From contig BOKF01000046.1 of the NCBI GenBank assembly GCA_016860845.1, positions 4,426-68,425 on the forward strand: a stretch of DNA of 64,000 nt. Reading direction: 5' to 3'. Source of the stretch: Chloroflexota bacterium (GTDB taxonomy: Bacteria; Chloroflexota; Anaerolineae; 4572-78; J111). Of the stretch, positions 32,589 through 40,753 are shown piece by piece; positions within the stretch are counted from its first letter, which is position 1; each line of letters starts with the position of its first letter. The notes beneath the pieces are model-generated. The model worked only from the letters and a program-made list of their open reading frames with translations. It did not search any database and was not told where the DNA came from. The position numbers were made by a program, and so were the translations under genes.

Positions 32589-32619
32589 ACTGCCCTCTGA
32601 GGGGCGTGGATTTTAGATT
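32576..32619 (-). repeat. 45-bp composite repeat, copy overlapping a stop codon
   Basis: Reverse-oriented relative of 18490-18537: AATCTAAAATCCACGCCC, a palindromic core and the CAGTC block. It contains the TAG stop of the aminotransferase gene. Confidence 0.8.
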
Positions 32620-32635
32620 GACGATTAGTTAAGAC

Positions 32636-32672
32636 AATCGTAAATCGTAAATCCAAAATCGTAAATCCAAAA
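32636..32672. repeat. heptanucleotide array (GTAAATC / CAAAATC)
   Basis: Five 7-nt units fill the gap just upstream of the formyltransferase start. Confidence 0.8.
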
Positions 32673-32679
32673 TGAGAAG

Positions 32680-33489
32680 ATGCGCATCGTCATTCTTACC
32701 TACGAGAGTCTTTTTTCCAACCTGATGACCGAGCGGCTGCTCAAGAAATTTCCGGGGCAGGTGACGGGCATTGTTCGTTCCGACTGTTTGATCTACGGCA
32801 AAAGCCTGCCGGCGGGATTGCTCTACTTACTGCGGCGCAGCGGTCTGCGTTTTGTTGGGCGCAAAGCGCTGGAGCTGTTCCAGAGCCGGGCCACGGCCAT
32901 TGCCTTCCGGCTGCTGGGCCGGACGCCCAAAATTAACTCGCTGCGCGACATGCGCCGGCTGTACGCCGTGCCGGTTATCGGTTCGACCGACGTGAACGAG
33001 AAAGAAACCTTCGACCAGATCCAGGCCTGGCAGCCCGACCTGGTCCTCTCCATCTACCTCAACCAGCTCATCAAAAAGCCGCTGATTGACCTGCCGCGCT
33101 GCGGTGTGCTCAACATTCACCCGGCCTTGCTGCCGCGCCACCGTGGCCTGTTTCCCTATTTCTGGGTCATCGCCAACAGAGAAAAGGAAACCGGCGTGAC
33201 CGTCCACTGGGTGGATGAAAAATTCGATACCGGCCAGGTGCTGCTGCAAGAAAAAATCGCCGTCACCCCCGCCGACACCATCCTGTCCCTCTCATACCAG
33301 AGTTCGGTCGTCGGTGCGGAGATGCTGGTCAAGGCGGTCAACCTGGTTGCCGCGGGCAGCCCGCCCCGCCTGCCCCAGGATACCAGCCAGGCCAGCTACC
33401 ACACTTGGCCCCGGCCCGCCGACCAGCGCCGCTTTCGTCAACAGGGCGGGAAGTATGGGACGATTTTTGAGTTGTGGAAGTATATGTGA
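32680..33489 (+). CDS. formyltransferase-family protein, probable sugar N-formyltransferase
   Basis: This 269-residue protein has a methionyl-tRNA formyltransferase-type fold. Family motif NIHPALLPRHRGLFPYFW carries the catalytic His and the following loop. The catalytic Asp is expected in WVDEKFDTGQVLLQEKI, and SIYLNQLI places the usual Asn nearby. It is shorter than Fmt and lacks the Fmt C-terminal domain. With the DegT aminotransferase upstream it probably uses 10-formyl-tetrahydrofolate to formylate a nucleotide amino sugar for surface glycan. The ATG is preceded by GAGAAG at short spacing, after a heptamer array. Confidence 0.85.
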   Translation: MRIVILTYESLFSNLMTERLLKKFPGQVTGIVRSDCLIYGKSLPAGLLYLLRRSGLRFVGRKALELFQSRATAIAFRLLGRTPKINSLRDMRRLYAVPVIGSTDVNEKETFDQIQAWQPDLVLSIYLNQLIKKPLIDLPRCGVLNIHPALLPRHRGLFPYFWVIANREKETGVTVHWVDEKFDTGQVLLQEKIAVTPADTILSLSYQSSVVGAEMLVKAVNLVAAGSPPRLPQDTSQASYHTWPRPADQRRFRQQGGKYGTIFELWKYM

Positions 33490-33563
33490 GGGAGTAGGAA
33501 GTAAGGAGTAGGGAGTAAGGAAACTCTTTCCCCTACTTCCTACTTCCTACTTCCTACTCCCTG
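33488..33563. repeat. inverted heptamer arrays forming a hairpin
   Basis: GTAGGAA, GTAAGGA, GTAGGGA, GTAAGGA are followed by CTACTTC, CTACTTC, CTACTTC, CTACTCC. The two arms can pair over some 28 nt across the whole intergenic gap. Confidence 0.85.
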
Positions 33564-33566
33564 TTT

Positions 33567-34283
33567 ATGAAAGCATCCATCATTCTGCCCACCTACAAAG
33601 AAAAAGATAACATCGTCGAGCTGATCGGGGCCATTTTTGCCGCGCTGGAGCCGTGCGCCCTGGCTTACGAAGTGGTCGTGGTGGACGACAACAGCCCCGA
33701 CGGCACCGCCGAGGCCGTGCGCCGGAACTTCGGCGGCGATTCGCGGGTCAAGCTCTTTGTCCGCACCGAAGAGCGCGGCCTGGCCACGGCCATCCGTTAC
33801 GGGATTGACCATTCCGACGGCGAGGTGGTCGTCTCGATGGACACCGACTTCAACCACGACCCCCAAATTCTGCCGCAGATGATCAAATTCCTGGACCATT
33901 ACGACATCATCATCGGCTCGCGCTTTGTCATGGCCGGCGGCATGGAGGACCGGTTTCGACAATTTTCCAGCCTGGTTTATAATTACGCCATCCGTCTCCT
34001 CTTCGGCACGCCCGTCCACGACAACCTGAGCGGCTTCTTCTCCATTCACCGCCACAAGCTGGAGGCGCTGGACCTGGACCAAATTTATTACGGCTACGGC
34101 GACTACTTTATCCGGCTGCTGATGGTCGCCCACAAGCGCGGTTACAAGATGCTGGAAATCCCGGTTTTTTACCGGCTGCGCCTGCACGGCCACAGCAAAA
34201 CCCAATTTCTGTCTATCTTGACCCAATACAGCCGGGCGCTGTTGGCCTTGCGCTTAAAATTATGGACGGGAAGGATGCGATGA
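33567..34283 (+). CDS. GT2 glycosyltransferase of dolichol-phosphate mannosyltransferase type
   Basis: This 238-residue protein has the DPM1 pattern: MKASIILPTYKEKDNIVELI, VVVDDNSPDGTAEAV, and MDTDFNHDPQILPQMI with the DxD-type motif, then DYDIIIGSRFV and LSGFFSIHR. There are no membrane segments, as in the soluble DPM1 class. It charges a polyprenyl phosphate with a hexose on the inner face, giving the donor for GT-C enzymes. The next gene overlaps its stop (ATGA) and is a GT39-like membrane protein, a natural donor-synthase and transferase pair. Confidence 0.92.
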   Translation: MKASIILPTYKEKDNIVELIGAIFAALEPCALAYEVVVVDDNSPDGTAEAVRRNFGGDSRVKLFVRTEERGLATAIRYGIDHSDGEVVVSMDTDFNHDPQILPQMIKFLDHYDIIIGSRFVMAGGMEDRFRQFSSLVYNYAIRLLFGTPVHDNLSGFFSIHRHKLEALDLDQIYYGYGDYFIRLLMVAHKRGYKMLEIPVFYRLRLHGHSKTQFLSILTQYSRALLALRLKLWTGRMR

Positions 34284-36997
34284 GCCAGGAACGAAGCACC
34301 CCCCCTGCAAGCGGGGAGCAAGAGGACAAAGTTCAGGCCGCACTCTCGGCCTCAGCCCAACAGGGCTTGACCCCCGATGTGGAGTTTGACAATCTGCCCG
34401 AACCCCTGCCCGAACTGGACGAAGGGCCTGAACCTGAGCCGGTAGACGACATCCAGGATGCTCTGACTGAAGCGGCCCAGGAGGGCGCGGCGACGGAGCT
34501 GGATTTTGATGAGCTGCCCCCTCCCTCCGCTTCGCGTCCCTCCCCTTTGGGGGGGATTAAGGGGGGGCTGTCCGACCCTGAACCCTTAAAGGATGAAGAT
34601 ATGGGGGAGCTGGATTTTGACGACCTGCCCGAACCCCTGCCCGAACTGGACGAAGGCCCCCAGCCCGGCCCAGTGGACGACATCCAGGGGGCGCTGATTC
34701 AGGCGGCCCAGGCCGGCGTGCGCACCGAAGTGGACCTGGATGAACTGCCCGAACCTGGCCTGTCCGGCCCGCAGAAAGTCATTCGATTCAAGCAGCGTGA
34801 TACTGTGACCAAGCCCACGCCCCGCCTCAGCCCCTCGCCCGAAGCGGTGGCGTGGCCCGGTTTTGCCCCCGCCGTGGCCAAGACGACCGAGTTCTGGATG
34901 CTGCTGACCCTCTTTGTCTCCTTCCGGCTGTTGACCCTGTTTTTGCTGCGGCCCGGCGGCTACCTGCGGGACTGGTCGGATTTTGACACCTATTTCGGTA
35001 TTGCCGGGCTGTCGGATTATGGCCTGTATCCTTTTTTGAACTTCTGGCTGGAATGGCCGCCGCTGGTGCCCTGGCTGGCCGTCGGCGTGTACCGCCTGTC
35101 GCTGCTTTTATCGCCCTGGAGCGACGACCCGCGCCTGTGGTTCATCCTGATTTTGGGCAGCGTCTTTGTCCTCTTTGAAGCCGGCAATTTCGTCCTGATC
35201 TACCGCCTGGCCCGGCGGCTCTTCGTCGCCCACGATACGGTCAGCCGGGTGCTGTGGCTGTATGTCGGGCTGTTCCCGCCGGTTTATGCCATGCTCGGCT
35301 TTTTTGACGGCCTGGCCCTGTTTTTTATGCTGCTGGCCCTGGAACTGTTGTTGCAGGAGCGGCGCATGCTCTCGGCGGTCAGCGTCGGCGTCGGCTTTAT
35401 GGTCAAGATCATCCCCATCCTAATCCTGCCGGTGGCCCTGCGGCGCTTGTGGGATCAGTACCGGGAAAAAGAGTCCGAAGCGCGGGTGGAGTTGGGCCTG
35501 TACGCGGTTGTGTTTGGCCTGACCGTTGCTGTGCTGCTGGCGCCTTTTCTGCTCCGTGGCCCGCAGTGGGTCCGGGCCTCGGCCCAATCCATGCTCGGCC
35601 GCTCCTCCTGGGAAACCGTCTGGGCCGTGGCCGAAGGCTATTACGGTTTTGGCCGGGTCGGCGGCGACCGGCTGAAAACGCTGGCCCAGATGACTGAAGC
35701 GGGCGAGAGTTTTGCCATCCACGAAGGCGGGCTGCCCTGGTGGCTGATCACCCTGGCCTTTGCCGGCGTCTACACTTACCTCTTCACCCGCCCCGCCGAT
35801 ACCAGCCGGCCGCGCCCGCTGCTGGCCTTCGCCGGGCTGACCGTCGCCATTTTCCTGCTCTACACCAAGGGCTACAGCCCCCAATTCCTGGTCTATCTGC
35901 TGCCCTTTATCGTGCTGCTCTTCCCCGATAGCCGGGGGCTAACCTACGCCCTCATCCTGACCGGCCTCAACGTGTTGGAACAGCCGGTTTATTTTGTCTT
36001 ATTACCCCAGGCAAGCTGGCTGCTGACGTTTATTGTCATTGCCCGGTTTGGCATGACCCTGCTGGTGGCGCTGGAATTTGCCACTGCCATCTGGCCGCTG
36101 GAGCAGCGCTGGCCCGGCCTGACGACCGTTCAGTCCAAAGTGCCCCAATATTTGGGGGGATTGGCCCTGCTGGCGCTGCTCGTCCTCATTCCGTTCCTGC
36201 TGCGGAGCTATCAAGCGGAACGGCTGGCCGGCAGCCCCATCGCTGCCTTTGTCAACTTTATCAAAGTACAGACGAGAAACATCGAGAATATCCAGCCTGG
36301 CCCGCTGGGTAAACCCCGCCTCTTGCTGAGCGATCAGGCGGCCTACCGCCAGCTTTACCCGTACCTGCACAACGACTTTGATCTACAGTTGACCGACGGC
36401 GCGGCCAAAAAGTATCCCGGCGCACCCCGCGTGGTGGATTTGCTGCAAGGGTTGGATACCATCTGGGTCCTGCCGACCGGCCCCCAGGAGCGGGTCCTGA
36501 GCAGCGCCGTCTCCGGGCGCGGCCAGGCCCTGGCGACCTTTGTCTTTGAAGGGCTGGGCACGACCTCCCTGTATGGCTTTCAGGCCAATATTCCGCCGTT
36601 TATTGCCCCGGCCCGTTTCAGCAGCGGCATCGAACTGCTGACCCATGAGGTCGAGGTCGAGCGCAATGCGGTCAACGTCACCCTCTACTGGCGGGCGCTG
36701 AACAGCCAGAGCCAGGATTACAAGGTGTTTACCCAGTTGCTCGACGCGCAGGGGCAGCGCGTCGCCGGGCATGACGGTGTTCCGGCCAACGGGGCTGACC
36801 CAACGAACGAATGGCCCGTAGGAGCCGTCCGCGCCGATGCCCACCGGATTGAGTTGCCGCCTGACCTGCCCCCTGGCGAATACAGCCTGATCACCGGCCT
36901 GTACAATGATTTTGGCGACCGGCTGCGGGCCATCGCGCCGAATGGGTATACCTTTGCCAATCAAGCGGTGCCTCTGGAAACGATACGCTTGCCATAA
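34280..36997 (+). CDS. GT39/DUF2029-like membrane glycosyltransferase with acidic N-terminal repeats
   Basis: The start at 34280 is chosen for the ATGA overlap with the GT2 gene; about 905 residues. Residues 1-~180 are soluble and acidic, with three copies of a ~45-residue unit (FDNLPEPLPELDEGPEPEPV, DDIQDALTEAAQEG and variants). This region carries one translated CCCTCCCC-type repeat between units two and three. About ten to twelve membrane segments follow to residue ~660, including YLRDWSDFDTYFGIAGLSDY, a loop with acidic residues typical of this class. A soluble C-terminal module ends with LYWRALNSQSQDYKVFTQLL and PPGEYSLITGLYN. The acidic repeats should face the cytosol; their partner is unknown. 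Confidence 0.8.
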   Translation: MSQERSTPPASGEQEDKVQAALSASAQQGLTPDVEFDNLPEPLPELDEGPEPEPVDDIQDALTEAAQEGAATELDFDELPPPSASRPSPLGGIKGGLSDPEPLKDEDMGELDFDDLPEPLPELDEGPQPGPVDDIQGALIQAAQAGVRTEVDLDELPEPGLSGPQKVIRFKQRDTVTKPTPRLSPSPEAVAWPGFAPAVAKTTEFWMLLTLFVSFRLLTLFLLRPGGYLRDWSDFDTYFGIAGLSDYGLYPFLNFWLEWPPLVPWLAVGVYRLSLLLSPWSDDPRLWFILILGSVFVLFEAGNFVLIYRLARRLFVAHDTVSRVLWLYVGLFPPVYAMLGFFDGLALFFMLLALELLLQERRMLSAVSVGVGFMVKIIPILILPVALRRLWDQYREKESEARVELGLYAVVFGLTVAVLLAPFLLRGPQWVRASAQSMLGRSSWETVWAVAEGYYGFGRVGGDRLKTLAQMTEAGESFAIHEGGLPWWLITLAFAGVYTYLFTRPADTSRPRPLLAFAGLTVAIFLLYTKGYSPQFLVYLLPFIVLLFPDSRGLTYALILTGLNVLEQPVYFVLLPQASWLLTFIVIARFGMTLLVALEFATAIWPLEQRWPGLTTVQSKVPQYLGGLALLALLVLIPFLLRSYQAERLAGSPIAAFVNFIKVQTRNIENIQPGPLGKPRLLLSDQAAYRQLYPYLHNDFDLQLTDGAAKKYPGAPRVVDLLQGLDTIWVLPTGPQERVLSSAVSGRGQALATFVFEGLGTTSLYGFQANIPPFIAPARFSSGIELLTHEVEVERNAVNVTLYWRALNSQSQDYKVFTQLLDAQGQRVAGHDGVPANGADPTNEWPVGAVRADAHRIELPPDLPPGEYSLITGLYNDFGDRLRAIAPNGYTFANQAVPLETIRLP
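34536..34568. repeat. inverted CCCTCCCC / GGGGGG repeat in CDS
   Basis: TCCCTCCCCTTTGGGGGGGA then TTAAGGGGGGG is translated within the acidic N-terminal region as SRPSPLGGIKGGL. Confidence 0.7.
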
Positions 36998-37015
36998 AAT
37001 CGGACCAAGTCGCTA

Positions 37016-37044
37016 TTGATTGTCATAAAGATAAGTGGTACAAT
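37016..37044 (+). promoter_or_regulatory. promoter of the V4R gene
   Basis: TTGATT (37016) and TACAAT (37039) are 17 nt apart, with an extended -10 TGG directly before the -10. The ATG is 43 nt downstream. Confidence 0.65.
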
Positions 37045-37086
37045 GCCTGTTAAAGTTATCCGCTATTTATCATCTGGATAGGCAGA

Positions 37087-37713
37087 ATGGCTCTGGAACT
37101 GAGCGGCTTTTACTACCCCAACAAAATGGCCCGGATTTACGTGCTTTCCATCGAAGAGACAATTGGCTCTGAAGCGATGCAGAAAGTTTATGACCTGGCC
37201 GGCGTGCCGCCTGAGCTATACCCTCCCCCCAATAATTTTGCCAAAACCTTTGATTTTGCCTACTACGCCGGGATCGGCGCCGCCCTGGAAAAGATGTACG
37301 GCTTGCGGGGCGAACGAGGTCTGGCTTTGCACGCCGGGCGCGCCTCTTTTTCCGGCGGGCTGGCCGAGTTCGGTGCAGTCATCGGCGTGAGCGAACTCTC
37401 CTTCAAAGCGATTCCCTTGCGGGCCAAATTGAAAGTCGGGCTGAAGGCCCTGGCCGAAACCTTTTCCAAGTTCAGCGATGTGCTGGCCGATGTGACGGAA
37501 GCTGACGATCATTTTATTTACACTATTCGTCGTTGTCCCGGCTGTTGGGGCCGCAGCAGCGACCGGCCCATCTGCTACAATGCCGTCGGTGTTATCGAGG
37601 ACGGCCTGCGCTGGCTGAGTGATGGTAAAAGCTTTGCCGTCGAAGAAGTAAAATGCCGGGCTGCCGGCGATGAAGCTTGTGTCTTCCATATCCGCAAAGA
37701 CCCGCTCAATTAA
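37087..37713 (+). CDS. V4R (4-vinyl reductase) domain protein
   Basis: This 208-residue protein has the V4R pattern in its C-terminal half: a two-cysteine entry RRCPGCWGRSSDRPICYNAV, then GVIEDGLRWLSDGKSFAVEE and KCRAAGDEACVFHI. These cysteines probably bind zinc. V4R domains are small-molecule binding modules (NO- and hydrocarbon-type sensors, BchJ). The N-terminal ~110 residues are helical with FDFAYYAGIGAALEKMYGL. It has its own promoter and lies 95 nt upstream of a Ser/Thr kinase, suggesting sensor and kinase partnership. The ligand is unknown. Confidence 0.8.
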   Translation: MALELSGFYYPNKMARIYVLSIEETIGSEAMQKVYDLAGVPPELYPPPNNFAKTFDFAYYAGIGAALEKMYGLRGERGLALHAGRASFSGGLAEFGAVIGVSELSFKAIPLRAKLKVGLKALAETFSKFSDVLADVTEADDHFIYTIRRCPGCWGRSSDRPICYNAVGVIEDGLRWLSDGKSFAVEEVKCRAAGDEACVFHIRKDPLN

Positions 37714-37808
37714 GCGGCCTCGAAATTCAAAATCTGCTTGACATTCCCCCCAACCCAACATACAATCAGTTATTCTAACACGCACTGATCCAAAACGGAG
37801 CATTAAAG

Positions 37809-39527
37809 GTGCTAACTCCCGGTCAAAAGCTCTTTGAGTATGAGATTATCCGTCCTCTTGGGCAAGGGGGCTTTGCCGCCGTCTTCGAGGCGCACGACCG
37901 GGTGCTGGACCGCCGGGTGGCGATCAAGCAGTTGCTGTTGGATAAAGTGACTGACGAAAAGGCGGTCAAGCGTTTTCTCCAGGAAGCGCGGATTGCCGCC
38001 GCCCTGGAACATCCCAATGTCGTCTCCATCTACGCCATGCGGGCTGAGGACAAACAATTTTACATCATCATGGAATATCTCTCCGGCGGCAGCCTGCGCG
38101 ACCTGCTCACTCGAGAGGGTAAACTGCCGGTGGAGCAGGCGGTCTACCTGGCGACCGGTATCTGTGAGGGCCTGGCCAAATTCCACGTTAAAGGGATTGT
38201 CCACCGTGACATCAAAGCGGAAAATATTTTGCTCACCGCCGATGGCCGGCCCAAGGTGGCCGATTTTGGCATTGCCCACGTCCCCGAAGCGGCCGGTGGC
38301 CTGGGGCTGACCCAGGTGGGCTTTCAACCGAGTACCCTGCTCTACAGTTCGCCGGAGCAGGTGCGGGGGGAAGTGGTGGATGCGCGCAGCGATGTCTACC
38401 AGATTGGCGAGCTGCTCTACTATATGCTCGCCGGGCGGCATTATATTGATATTGGGGCACTGGAGAAGCAGGCGATTACGGCGGGCGGCACCAACCAGTT
38501 TCGCTCGCAGGCCAAGTTGTACGAACTTTTGGAGCGGGCCATTTGTGAGGAGATGCCAGCCGGGTTGGCCCAACTCTGGCGTGAGGTCGGCGCGCTGGCC
38601 GAAGTGGTCGAAACGGCGCTGCTGAAAAACAAAGGCGACCGCTTCAAAGACGCGGCTGAATTTGCTGCTACCCTCAAAACCCTCAGCATCAATACCACGC
38701 CCGTCACCACCGAAGCGGGCGAATTGGTCATTCAAGACTCGCGGGCTTACAACAAACGCGGCTTGGCTTACGTCAGCACCCGCAATTATGAGCAGGCAAT
38801 GGTAGATTTTAGCAAAGCCATTGCCCTTGACCCCGACTATGCCGAGGCTTACAACAACCGCAGCACTGCCCACCTGTTGATGGACAATTTTGGACAGGCC
38901 GTGGTGGACTGTACCCAGGCCCTGAAGCTGGCCCCCGATTTTGTGGCCGCTTACGTCAATCGCGGGATTGCTTTAACCGGTCTGCGGGAGTACGAGCAGG
39001 CCCTGGCCGACTACAACAAAGCCCTGGAGCTGGCCCCGCAGAATGTCTACGCTTATTACAACCGGGCCAATACCTACCTCTGGATGGATAAATATAAGGA
39101 AGCGATTGGGGATTACAATCAAACGATTGCCTTGAAGCCGGAATTTGTGGCGGCTTATGTCAATCGCGGCTTGGTTCACGGCGAACTCAAGCATTTTCAA
39201 GAGGCGCTGGCCGATTATACTCAGGCCATCGAATTAAACCCGGATTATGTTTATGCCTATTATAACCGGGCCAATCTGCACCGCGAGCTGAACAACCACC
39301 AGCAGGCCATTGCCGATTACAGTAAAGTGGTTGAACTCAACCCGGAGCATCGCTATGTTTACGAGAATCGGGGTGATCTGTATGCCGTCATGGGCGACGA
39401 GGATCGGGCTTCCGACGATTATACCAAGATCATTATCCAAACCTCTTCCATCCATCCCAAACGTCTGAGCGTTGCCCGCAGCATGCTGATGCCGGCGACC
39501 CCGCTCGACTTCCTCACACGAGAATAG
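37809..39527 (+). CDS. Ser/Thr protein kinase with C-terminal TPR array
   Basis: This 572-residue protein starts at a GTG. The kinase domain (1-~290) has the glycine loop GQGGFAAVFEAHD, VAIKQLL (VAIK lysine), HRDIKAENILL (catalytic loop) and DFGIAH (DFG). It is followed by about seven consecutive tetratricopeptide repeats (~312-550; units such as AYNNRSTAHLLMDNFGQAVV and AYYNRANTYLWMDKYKEAIG). There is no membrane helix, so it is cytosolic, unlike PknB with PASTA domains. The TPRs probably recruit substrates. It lies downstream of the V4R gene in the same direction. Confidence 0.93.
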   Translation: MLTPGQKLFEYEIIRPLGQGGFAAVFEAHDRVLDRRVAIKQLLLDKVTDEKAVKRFLQEARIAAALEHPNVVSIYAMRAEDKQFYIIMEYLSGGSLRDLLTREGKLPVEQAVYLATGICEGLAKFHVKGIVHRDIKAENILLTADGRPKVADFGIAHVPEAAGGLGLTQVGFQPSTLLYSSPEQVRGEVVDARSDVYQIGELLYYMLAGRHYIDIGALEKQAITAGGTNQFRSQAKLYELLERAICEEMPAGLAQLWREVGALAEVVETALLKNKGDRFKDAAEFAATLKTLSINTTPVTTEAGELVIQDSRAYNKRGLAYVSTRNYEQAMVDFSKAIALDPDYAEAYNNRSTAHLLMDNFGQAVVDCTQALKLAPDFVAAYVNRGIALTGLREYEQALADYNKALELAPQNVYAYYNRANTYLWMDKYKEAIGDYNQTIALKPEFVAAYVNRGLVHGELKHFQEALADYTQAIELNPDYVYAYYNRANLHRELNNHQQAIADYSKVVELNPEHRYVYENRGDLYAVMGDEDRASDDYTKIIIQTSSIHPKRLSVARSMLMPATPLDFLTRE

Positions 39528-39562
39528 CGCAGACCCTAACCCGGACGAGTCGGAACCAAAAA

Positions 39563-39668
39563 GGAACATAGAGTTACACAGAGATTCTACAGGAGACACA
39601 CGGAGAAGTTCTAAGAATGCCTCTGTGAAACCCTGTGACTTCTCCGTGTCTCTCTGTGTAACAACTTC
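39563..39668. repeat. long imperfect palindrome (ACACGGAGAAGT / ACTTCTCCGTGT)
   Basis: ACACACGGAGAAGTT and GACTTCTCCGTGTCTC pair, with outer TTACACAGAGA and TCTCTGTGTAA also complementary. It resembles 15828-15912. The first codons of the longer frame of the next gene fall in it and are not counted as coding. Confidence 0.75.
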
Positions 39669-39699
39669 TTGCTCACTGTTAGAGTTTGAATTGGCCACA

Positions 39700-40719
39700 A
39701 TGAGCCTCTTTAATCGTCTCAAAAGTTTATTCCAGCTCTCCCCACCTGCTGGTGACTCAAGCGCACCACTCCCCCCGCTGACTTATTCCTCCCCGGTTTT
39801 GACGTACCCCGCCGGTGTTTATACCATCCCCACCCTCGTCGTTAGCTATTTTCCAGCCAGAAATGGCTGGCTTGACCGGCGTATAACCGGCGACGTTGAG
39901 GCTTCGCTCGACGTGATCCGCCGCCACACCGAGCAGACCACCCGGCGCGTGGTCGAGGCGCTGGAGCTGGGCAGTATTTATCACGGTTACAAGGATGTGG
40001 CAGCCCTGCCCAGCCTGCGTTACCAACTGCTCGAAACGATGGAATTTCTGGAACCCCTGCCAACTTACCACAAAGCGGGTCATCGGGTGCCGATGACTGA
40101 TTACAACGCCATTATGCGCCGGATTGATATTCGCCATTGGGTGGAGGAGCGCGGCGTTAAAGAAGTCTGGCTGTGGGGCTATCACGGCGGGGTGATTGAC
40201 CTGTGGGAGTCGAATATGGCCGGGCCGTACGGCGATATCAGCAACAGCGACCGGGATCGGCACGATTTGCCGGTTTTGAGTCAAACCTACACCGTTTACC
40301 ATTACAACTATGGCCGTGGCCCCTCGGAAGCGGTCGAAGATCATATTCACCAGATTGAGGCGGTGCTGAGGCATATTGACCCCCACCTGTTCTGGGATAA
40401 GTTTGTGGGCCGGGTGGGTGAAGGGCGCTGCGGCTGGGCCCACTATCCGCCCAACGGCGAGCGTGATTATGATTGGGCCAACCCCAAATACATTTTGACC
40501 GACATCGAGGATTGGACGCCGGAGGGAGGCGGTCCCAAGCAGCGGCTCAACTGTAACCGTTGGCGGGGCGACAGCCTGACCTGGTTCATTTATTGGATGC
40601 AAAATCTGCCCGGAGCCAACAATAGCTTGACCTATCGCGGCCGCCCGCTGACCAACTGGTGGGCCTTTATCGGCGATTTTGATGGAGCCATAGCTAGAAG
40701 ATTGGGTTTGGTTCAGTAA
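39700..40719 (+). CDS. protein of unknown function, Trp/Tyr-rich
   Basis: I do not recognise this ~339-residue protein. The ATG at 39700 (MSLFNRLKSLFQLSPPAGD) is chosen because earlier codons lie in the palindromic repeat. The sequence is rich in Trp, Tyr, His and Gly, with conserved-looking blocks VKEVWLWGYHGGVIDLWESN, RDRHDLPVLSQTYTVYHYNY, GEGRCGWAHYPPNGERDYDW and the final RPLTNWWAFIGDFDG. Aromatic and acidic clusters suggest an extracellular or carbohydrate-related enzyme, but there is no clear signal peptide. A single cysteine pair (GRCGW, LNCNR) is present. It has no partner in the same direction. Confidence 0.7.
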   Translation: MSLFNRLKSLFQLSPPAGDSSAPLPPLTYSSPVLTYPAGVYTIPTLVVSYFPARNGWLDRRITGDVEASLDVIRRHTEQTTRRVVEALELGSIYHGYKDVAALPSLRYQLLETMEFLEPLPTYHKAGHRVPMTDYNAIMRRIDIRHWVEERGVKEVWLWGYHGGVIDLWESNMAGPYGDISNSDRDRHDLPVLSQTYTVYHYNYGRGPSEAVEDHIHQIEAVLRHIDPHLFWDKFVGRVGEGRCGWAHYPPNGERDYDWANPKYILTDIEDWTPEGGGPKQRLNCNRWRGDSLTWFIYWMQNLPGANNSLTYRGRPLTNWWAFIGDFDGAIARRLGLVQ

Positions 40720-40753
40720 GGGCTGCGACGCACTTTGTTTTTTGGCTAACTGA

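Noticed and set aside
37812..38873. 353-codon antisense frame opposite the Ser/Thr kinase
   Set aside because: The kinase motifs on the plus strand are decisive, and the antisense product resembles nothing.
39625..39699. Upstream extension of the unknown protein at 39700
   Set aside because: These codons lie in a long palindrome shared in type with 15828-15912, and a better start is at 39700.
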